Below, piece by piece: positions 57,312 through 62,318 of a stretch of 62,318 nt of DNA. A program made the translations under genes and the position numbers. Origin of the DNA: Bordetella parapertussis (GTDB lineage: Bacteria; Pseudomonadota; Gammaproteobacteria; Burkholderiales; SG8-41); contig CAMDLH010000010.1 of NCBI GenBank assembly GCA_945901405.1, forward strand, positions 1 through 62,318, written 5' to 3'. The notes beneath the pieces were generated by a model, which was given only the letters and a program-made list of their open reading frames with translations, did not search any database and was not told the DNA's origin. Within the stretch, counting starts at the first letter, position 1. Each line of letters starts with the position of its first letter.

Positions 57312-58258
57312 GAGATGAATCGCTCCACGGCGGCGCATACTTCATTCGCCGATGGCGGCGTGCCTGCACCACCCAGATTAACCGCACGCGCACTGCCGTA
57401 AAGTCCCGTCGCGGCGGGATCGGTGGCGCAGTAGATTCCAATCGTGGGCGTGCCTAGCGCGGCAGCCAAATGTGCAAGACCGGTATCCACGCCTAGCACC
57501 ACGGATGCGCCCGACAATAGCGACGCGGCATCATCAAGGCTTAAACGCGGCGTCACGATCGCGCCTGGAACTTGCGCGCGCAGGCGCTCACCGCGGGCGC
57601 GCTCGGCGTCATTACCCCACGGAAGCACGCAAATAATATTGTTTATAATCAAATACTTACAAACATTCACCCAATCGGCCTCCAGCCATAGCTTGCGATC
57701 AAAGCTGGTGGCATGCAGCAGCACGGCGTGACGTTGCGCTGGCAGCCAATCGAAGGTTCTCGCAGGCGCCGAAATGCCGTAGTTCAACTCACCCGGCTGA
57801 AACCCAAGCGCCTGCGCGGCGAGACTGCGATTGCGCTCGACCGCATGTTGCGTCCATGGCACGCGAAATGTGCGGTCGTAAAAAAACCGCAGCGGCTCGC
57901 GGGAGCTGTGCCAATCCGGCCCATGGCTTTTGCCGCGTGCGGCACAAGCGATGAGCGCGCTTTTGAGCAAGCCCTGCGTGTCGATCACCGCGTCGTAGCT
58001 TGATGATCGAAGCTGCGCATAAAACGCACGCATTTCCGCACGCGTATTACTGTCAAACAACGCGTGCCGCCACCGGCGCATTGCGACTGGAATCACCGCA
58101 TTTACACCGGCATGCAATTGCGGAATCCCTGCGAACGATTCTTCAGCCACCCAGTCAATCGTGAGGCCGGGAAACGCACGCCGCAGATCGCTCACCACCG
58201 GCAGGTTGTGCACCACATCGCCCAGCGAGGAGGTCTTGACCAGTAAAATTCGACGCAT
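57308..58258 (-). CDS. waaC: lipopolysaccharide heptosyltransferase I
   Basis: Adds the first heptose to Kdo in LPS core synthesis (GT9). The start MRRILLVKTSSLGDVVHNLP is diagnostic; DTQGLLKSAL and GVDTGLAHLAAALGTPTIGI follow. 316 residues. Residues 200-209, within CKYLIINNIICVLPWG, are encoded by an AT-rich repeat running antisense to the gene, yet the hydrophobic pattern and length of relatives are kept. It is coupled to waaA. Confidence 0.95.
   Translation of the reverse strand: MRRILLVKTSSLGDVVHNLPVVSDLRRAFPGLTIDWVAEESFAGIPQLHAGVNAVIPVAMRRWRHALFDSNTRAEMRAFYAQLRSSSYDAVIDTQGLLKSALIACAARGKSHGPDWHSSREPLRFFYDRTFRVPWTQHAVERNRSLAAQALGFQPGELNYGISAPARTFDWLPAQRHAVLLHATSFDRKLWLEADWVNVCKYLIINNIICVLPWGNDAERARGERLRAQVPGAIVTPRLSLDDAASLLSGASVVLGVDTGLAHLAAALGTPTIGIYCATDPAATGLYGSARAVNLGGAGTPPSANEVCAAVERFIS
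57631..57661 (+). repeat. AT-rich dispersed repeat, family A, copy 12 (inside waaC)
   Basis: AAATAATATTG then TTTATAATCAAATACTTACA, in frame but antisense within waaC. It is a sharp AT island in a GC-rich gene. Confidence 0.62.
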
Positions 58259-58387
58259 CGCTGATCGTATCTATTTGTTATACTTGAACAATTCGGAAGG
58301 TTGTGCGGGCGCTGTCATGCAGGTTTTGAGATTAGCACCGCGCGCCGGAAATGCCTACTGTCAGGCAGCAGGATTACACGGAGTTAC

Positions 58388-59464
58388 ATGCAAACGATTC
58401 TAGTCACCGGCGGGGCGGGGTTCATCGGCGCGAATTTCGTGCTCGATTGGATCGCGGACGAAGGCACGCGGGTCATTAACCTCGACAAGCTCACCTACGC
58501 AGGCAATCTCGCGAATCTCGACGCGCTGAAGACAGACTCGCGCCATGTATTCGTCAAAGGCGATATCGCCGACCGCGCATTGGTGGCGAGCCTGCTCAAG
58601 CAATACCAGCCGCGGGCGATCGTGCATCTTGCAGCCGAAAGCCATGTAGACCGGTCGATACTCGGCCCGGCAGAATTCGTCCAGACCAATATCGTCGGCA
58701 CATTCAACCTGCTGGAAGAAACGCGCGCCTACTGGAGCGGCCTGCCCGATGCCGCAAAAAGCGCATTTCGTTTCTTGCACGTATCTACCGACGAGGTTTA
58801 TGGGTCGCTCGGCAAGGACGACCCCGCGTTCACCGAAACAACGCCCTACGCGCCCAACAGCCCCTACGCCGCATCAAAAGCCTCATCGGACCATTTGGTG
58901 CGCGCGTACCACCACACCTACGGCCTGCCGACCATCACCACCAACTGCTCGAACAACTATGGGCCGCTGCAGTTTCCGGAAAAACTGATTCCGTTGGTAA
59001 TTCTAAACGCCATCAATGGCAAGCCGCTGCCGATATATGGGGATGGGCTTAACGTGCGTGATTGGCTTTACGTGGGAGATCATTGCGCGGGCATTCGTGC
59101 CGCGCTTGCGCGCGGGATGCCGGGTGAGACTTATAACATTGGCGGGAATGCGGAGAAAACCAATTTGGAAGTTGTGAATTGTATTTGTGGGATCCTGGAT
59201 GAGATCAGCCCGAATTCACTCAACACTAAACACTCTTCACTCATCACTTTCGTCAAGGACCGCCCCGGCCACGATCAGCGATATGCCATTGATGCCGCGA
59301 AGATTAGCCGTGAACTTAACTGGAGTCCGCTGGAAAAATTCGAGGCTGGAATGCGCAAAACCGTGGCGTGGTATTTGCAGCATATGAGCTGGGTGAACAA
59401 CGTTGCCAGCGGTGCGTATCGCACTTGGATGAATAGTAATTATGCGCATCGGGGAGCGGCGTGA
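58388..59464 (+). CDS. rfbB: dTDP-glucose 4,6-dehydratase
   Basis: Second step of dTDP-rhamnose synthesis. TGGAGFIG at residues 7-14 binds [15 protein letters not shown] and the YAASK catalytic pair follow, then [15 protein letters not shown]. 358 residues; the ATG at 58388 gives the family N-terminus. Residues 276-288 ([13 protein letters not shown]) are encoded by a family B repeat, replacing a loop of the same length in relatives. rfbA is absent and rfbC and rfbD survive only as remnants behind it. Confidence 0.95.
   Translation: MQTILVTGGAGFIGANFVLDWIADEGTRVINLDKLTYAGNLANLDALKTDSRHVFVKGDIADRALVASLLKQYQPRAIVHLAAESHVDRSILGPAEFVQTNIVGTFNLLEETRAYWSGLPDAAKSAFRFLHVSTDEVYGSLGKDDPAFTETTPYAPNSPYAASKASSDHLVRAYHHTYGLPTITTNCSNNYGPLQFPEKLIPLVILNAINGKPLPIYGDGLNVRDWLYVGDHCAGIRAALARGMPGETYNIGGNAEKTNLEVVNCICGILDEISPNSLNTKHSSLITFVKDRPGHDQRYAIDAAKISRELNWSPLEKFEAGMRKTVAWYLQHMSWVNNVASGAYRTWMNSNYAHRGAA
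59214..59250 (+). repeat. family B repeat inside rfbB
   Basis: ATTCACTCAACACTAAACAC followed by TCTTCACTCATCACTTT, in frame within rfbB. It matches intergenic copies at 10491 and 32299 closely. Confidence 0.8.
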
Positions 59465-59491
59465 GAGGCATCATGCCTGCATCCGCCAGCC

Positions 59492-59641
59492 AAACGCGTT
59501 ATCGCCTGGAATGATCGCGAGCTTGGCATCAGTTGGCCGTTACGAGGCGAACTCCTGATATTCACAAAGGATTTTTGTGGGATTGCGAATCCGCAAAGCC
59601 GAATAATTTCCATGAATATGAAACGGGAAATTGCTGCTTAA
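59492..59641 (+). pseudogene. rfbC: remnant of rfbC (dTDP-4-dehydrorhamnose 3,5-epimerase), C-terminal end
   Basis: From about 59492 one frame reads KRVIAWNDRELGISWPLRGE and LLIFTKDF, the C-terminal signature of RmlC (IAWNDPxLGIxWPL...LSxKD). There is no start and no upstream part of the gene; it begins about 28 bases after the rfbB stop. The frame ends at TAA 59639-59641. A deletion must have removed the rest. Confidence 0.8.
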
Positions 59642-59674
59642 CTGCAGCGACTCGCGCGCCATCGAACTTTACCA

Positions 59675-59830
59675 GTGAATCGAATTCTCATTACCGGGAA
59701 ACTGCGCCATATCGGTATGGCGTTCAGGCGCATTTTATCAGCCGCGGATGAAATCGTCGCAATAGCGTGCGGCTCAATGAATCTGCCCGATTTTGGCACT
59801 CTCCGCAGTTCAGTAAAGGCAGGGGCATGA
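59675..59830 (+). pseudogene. rfbD: remnant of rfbD (dTDP-4-dehydrorhamnose reductase), N-terminal end
   Basis: A frame from GTG 59675 reads NRILITGKLRHIGMAFRRIL, then ADEIVAIACGSMNLPDFGTL, resembling the first 45 residues of RmlD (ILITGxxGQVG..., EIVALD...DLADP). The glycine motif is degraded and the frame stops at TGA 59828-59830, overlapping the next gene's start as ATGA. The remaining 250 residues are missing. The 30 bases before it show nothing. Confidence 0.72.
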
Positions 59831-60552
59831 CAAATCCAGCTATCACTGTGTCTGTCGTCAGCCACCAACAGAACGGTCTGGTCAATCAATTTCTTGATGA
59901 CTTGCAGCGCCATTGCTCCGGAACTGTCTGTTTGATCTTGACACAGAATGTCCCGGATCCCGTACCGTTTGCGACGGCGACTCTTTCGTTGCCTCATGAG
60001 GTCATCGTAAATGAGCAACCGAAAGGCTACGGCACCAACCACAACGCGGCCTTCATCCGCTGCCGCACGCGCTTCTTCTGTGTCGCGAATCCCGATTTGC
60101 ACCTGTCCGCCAACCCGTTCCCGCCGCTTCTGAAAACACTGGAGAACGAGCGCGTGGGAGTTACAGGGCCCTTGGTGCGCAGTCCCGCCGGGGAAATCGA
60201 AGATAGTGCACGACACTTCCCTACCCCGGGCATTCTGCTCCGCAAGCTACTTGGCAACCAACCTCCGCCGGATTACCCCGTGGATCGCATACCAATGGAG
60301 GTCGATTGGATTGCGGGGATGTTTATGCTTTTCCGCAGCAATCTGTATCGCGCGATCAAAGGATTCGACGAGGCCTATTTTCTCTATTACGAGGACGTCG
60401 ACTTGTGTCGCCGGCTAATGCAATCAGGGAAATCAGTGATCTTCAATCCCGCAGCAGAAGTTATTCATGACGCGCGCCGCGCGAGCCGAAGAAGCCTGCG
60501 CCCCGCTTTTTATCACCTTTCCAGCGCGCTTAGGTATTTCTTGCGATCCTGA
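59827..60552 (+). CDS. GT2 glycosyltransferase, rhamnosyltransferase-like
   Basis: A 241-residue family 2 glycosyltransferase: ITVSVVSHQQ, the nucleotide-binding FFCVANPDLHLS, then the WbbL-type DWIAGMFMLFRSN and FLYYEDVDLCRRL. ATG at 59827 has AGGGG just upstream and overlaps the stop of the rfbD remnant. It probably adds a sugar to O-antigen or another surface glycan. The end converges with the next gene. Confidence 0.88.
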   Translation: MTNPAITVSVVSHQQNGLVNQFLDDLQRHCSGTVCLILTQNVPDPVPFATATLSLPHEVIVNEQPKGYGTNHNAAFIRCRTRFFCVANPDLHLSANPFPPLLKTLENERVGVTGPLVRSPAGEIEDSARHFPTPGILLRKLLGNQPPPDYPVDRIPMEVDWIAGMFMLFRSNLYRAIKGFDEAYFLYYEDVDLCRRLMQSGKSVIFNPAAEVIHDARRASRRSLRPAFYHLSSALRYFLRS

Positions 60553-60569
60553 CTACCATGACCCATGGA

Positions 60570-61481
60570 CTAATGGCCTCGTCCAAGCAGCCTCCATATG
60601 GCACGGGTGACAGGATAAGTTACTCGCGGGAAAAAATGGCGGAAAAATACCTCCTCGACACCCCTAATAGGCGTAGCGTGTCCCGCGTCCAGCTCACGAC
60701 AAGCAGTCACAGCCATTCGAACATCCCATGAGATCTTCTCTCTAAATGTTGCGCGCTTTGGTGCATTGCCAAAGGACTCGCGAAACAGACGACGTTTGTC
60801 TTCCAGAATAATTCCCGACCTGACATTCTCCAATGTGGCTTGTTCGGAGTGCTGGCGCACTGCGCACAACGGTTCCGGCAGGAACGCAAACGCACCGCTT
60901 CGTAGAATATAGAACCACATTTCCAAGTCCATGAGTTGCCGGTAATTTTCGTTGAATCCTCTCTTGGCATCACTACGTCGGAACAACACTGCGGTAGGCT
61001 CGCCGATCAGATTCCCATAAAATAAACAGCGGCGGATCACTGCCTCCCCGCTGGTCACCAAGAACCGCCGGGAATATCGAGCCGTGCCTATGGGCTCCAG
61101 AGTATCGTTGACAAACGTTCGTGCACAAGCAACCAGCGAGACGGTGGGATGGCTCAGCATGACATTCAACATTTTCTCTACGCATGTTGGTTCAAGCACG
61201 TCATCTGCGCAAAGAAACTTTATATAGTCCCCGCGCGCTAGCGTTATACAGGTGCTGAAATTGCGTGCCATACCAATATTTTCCGAGTTGCAAACGTAAC
61301 GGACTCGCGGATCGCCAGCGGCGATCCGCGCGACCACATACTTGGTATCGTCATCGGAATGATTATCAACGATCAGGATTTCGAGATTCTGGTAGCTCTG
61401 CGCAATCACCGATAGAAGAGCGTCGCCAATAACCCTTGCGTGATTGAAAGTTGGTAGGCAAACGCTTATCAGATCTTTCAT
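60570..61481 (-). CDS. GT2 glycosyltransferase
   Basis: A 303-residue family 2 glycosyltransferase starting MKDLISVCLPTFNHARVIGD, with LEILIVDNHSDDDT and the DxD-type KFLCADDVLEPTC. C-terminal basic helices (VTYPVTRAIWRLLGR) may touch the membrane. The acceptor is unknown. Base composition is less GC-rich than the first 59 kb, as is common for surface-polysaccharide genes. The methyltransferase lies 14 bp upstream on the same strand. Confidence 0.9.
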   Translation of the reverse strand: MKDLISVCLPTFNHARVIGDALLSVIAQSYQNLEILIVDNHSDDDTKYVVARIAAGDPRVRYVCNSENIGMARNFSTCITLARGDYIKFLCADDVLEPTCVEKMLNVMLSHPTVSLVACARTFVNDTLEPIGTARYSRRFLVTSGEAVIRRCLFYGNLIGEPTAVLFRRSDAKRGFNENYRQLMDLEMWFYILRSGAFAFLPEPLCAVRQHSEQATLENVRSGIILEDKRRLFRESFGNAPKRATFREKISWDVRMAVTACRELDAGHATPIRGVEEVFFRHFFPRVTYPVTRAIWRLLGRGH

Positions 61482-61495
61482 GTGATACGTAATCT

Positions 61496-62155
61496 TTAAA
61501 CGCCGTTGTCTAAAGTTGGCTTACGGAATATGGCGGTATATGCGCTTCCTTTACCCTCGCCGCGCTCGACAAGCCACGCAATATCGGCGACCAGACGCCC
61601 CCAGTAATAGATTTGATTTTTCAAGAAAGAATTATTGACCAGATTGGAAAGGGATTTCCTCCAACCAAATGCATTACATTCCATTGACCCTGGATCCGTT
61701 GTTGTACATACGAGCTTACTTAACCCCAATGTCTGCATATGATCACAAAGTATTTGAGGCGGAATCAAGTTTATATGGCGAGGCGTATCAAGATGGGCCC
61801 AATAACGGCCAAACAGCCGAAATTGCAACGCATTCGGACTGGGTGTAGCAATAACAAGGATTCCACCCGGAGCAAGACGTTCGGCCGCGCGCTCAAGGAG
61901 GCCTCGCGGATCGCGCATATGCTCGATGACATGCCAGAGCGTAATCACATTGGGCGTCGACACTTGATCCAAGGCAGCCGCTTCGCGCTGGCTTAAAACG
62001 GCTTTGACCTGAATTTTAGATCTGAGAAATTCGCAGCATTCCGGATCGCGTTCGATTGCCTCTACCGAAAATCCGGATCGCTTGGCCAGCAGGCAAAAAG
62101 CACCCCACGACGGGCCGATTTCAAGCAAATTACCGCTATCCACAAATTGTTTCAC
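61496..62155 (-). CDS. class I SAM methyltransferase, 5' end damaged
   Basis: Methyltransferase (Methyltransf_23 type) with LLEIGPSWGAFCLLAKRSG as SAM motif I, IEHMRDPRGLLERA and PGGILVIATPSPNA. The only usual start is GTG at 62155, which falls inside the domain. The frame is open and protein-like further upstream (HPQIPVTKHKIELV) until a TAA at 62231-62233, contributed by a palindromic element. The true N-terminus, often carrying a zinc-binding part in relatives, has probably been cut off. It is likely a polysaccharide-modifying enzyme, perhaps inactive. Confidence 0.75.
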   Translation of the reverse strand: MKQFVDSGNLLEIGPSWGAFCLLAKRSGFSVEAIERDPECCEFLRSKIQVKAVLSQREAAALDQVSTPNVITLWHVIEHMRDPRGLLERAAERLAPGGILVIATPSPNALQFRLFGRYWAHLDTPRHINLIPPQILCDHMQTLGLSKLVCTTTDPGSMECNAFGWRKSLSNLVNNSFLKNQIYYWGRLVADIAWLVERGEGKGSAYTAIFRKPTLDNGV

Positions 62156-62230
62156 AAGTTCAATTTTGTGCTTCGTGACGGGTATTTGTGGGTGGTTTTT
62201 CGGGTTTTTGGGGGAGTCACCTCGGCCAAA

Positions 62231-62298
62231 AGGTTATCCACGGGGGTGCGGCCCGCCGCCTCTTTCAGGCGGGAGGCGAGCACCCCGGTGGGTAACCT
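62231..62298. repeat. 19-bp inverted repeat at the 5' edge of the methyltransferase
   Basis: The arms at 62231-62249 (AGGTTATCCACGGGGGTGC) and 62280-62298 are complementary with two mismatches, and the 30-base loop can form its own CCCGCC/GGCGGG stem. It puts a stop codon into the methyltransferase frame. Confidence 0.75.
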
Positions 62299-62318
62299 GG
62301 GATGAGCATGAGGCTTTG

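Noticed and set aside
58259-58387. Possible sigma-70 promoter (TATACT near 58278) between waaC and rfbB
   Set aside because: No -35 box at an acceptable distance could be found, so it was not listed as a feature.

Overview
The window is a GC-rich, gene-dense chromosomal segment from a betaproteobacterium (Burkholderiales- or Nitrosomonadales-like). The evidence is the family mix: two Bug-type tripartite tricarboxylate receptors, the glnA / DUF4124 / ntrB / ntrC order, yqgE-ruvX-pyrR-pyrB-pyrC', a pcm-tolC-waaA-waaC neighbourhood, and a biosynthetic threonine dehydratase with two ACT domains. There are no rRNA, tRNA, CRISPR, prophage or transposase genes. The assignment rests on recognised families only; no search was run.

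Layout. 1-8.4 kb: ttcA; a MidA-type methyltransferase, a TSUP permease, a diheme cytochrome and a Bug receptor in one tight run; a converging intradiol dioxygenase-like protein and a YfcG-type GST; cca and an NDUFA9-like reductase. 8.4-14.3 kb: slt, ilvA, rpiA, ppx. 14.3-18.8 kb: polyphosphate genes (ppx, pap, ppk1) with sixA and yggX. 18.8-23.6 kb: a PAS-GGDEF-EAL protein, argA, rsmE. 23.7-33.6 kb: trkA-trkH, then yqgE-ruvX-pyrR-pyrB-pyrC' split by kup and a broken 2-hydroxyacid dehydrogenase. 33.8-42.2 kb: prlC, exported unknowns, an MmgE/PrpD-Bug pair, xth, an orphan low-GC gene and a crotonase. 42.2-47.0 kb: the nitrogen module ntrC-ntrB-DUF4124-glnA, with a candidate sigma-54 promoter and NtrC-like sites. 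47.3-53.4 kb: rhodanese, MFS, uppP, a DUF4349 lipoprotein, and thiC behind a TPP riboswitch. 53.4-62.3 kb: pcm-tolC, a folate enzyme, waaA-waaC, then a surface-polysaccharide region with intact rfbB, remnants of rfbC and rfbD, two GT2 glycosyltransferases and a 5'-damaged methyltransferase.

The most unusual signal is not a gene. A short AT-rich sequence (approximately AAATATC-N2-TAAAAACAAWWACTTAC, 25-33 bp) occurs at least twelve times. In four or five gene pairs it fills the whole space between the stop codon of one gene and the ATG of the next, where a Shine-Dalgarno would be expected. In three other genes (rsmE, prlC, waaC) it lies in frame inside the coding sequence and appears to replace family sequence without changing its length. 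A second family (CTCAACACTAAACACTC) does the same inside rfbB and also forms long imperfect palindromes between genes. Other palindromic elements (5982-6178, 33641-33719, 41309-41368, 62231-62298) show that the genome carries many small dispersed repeats.
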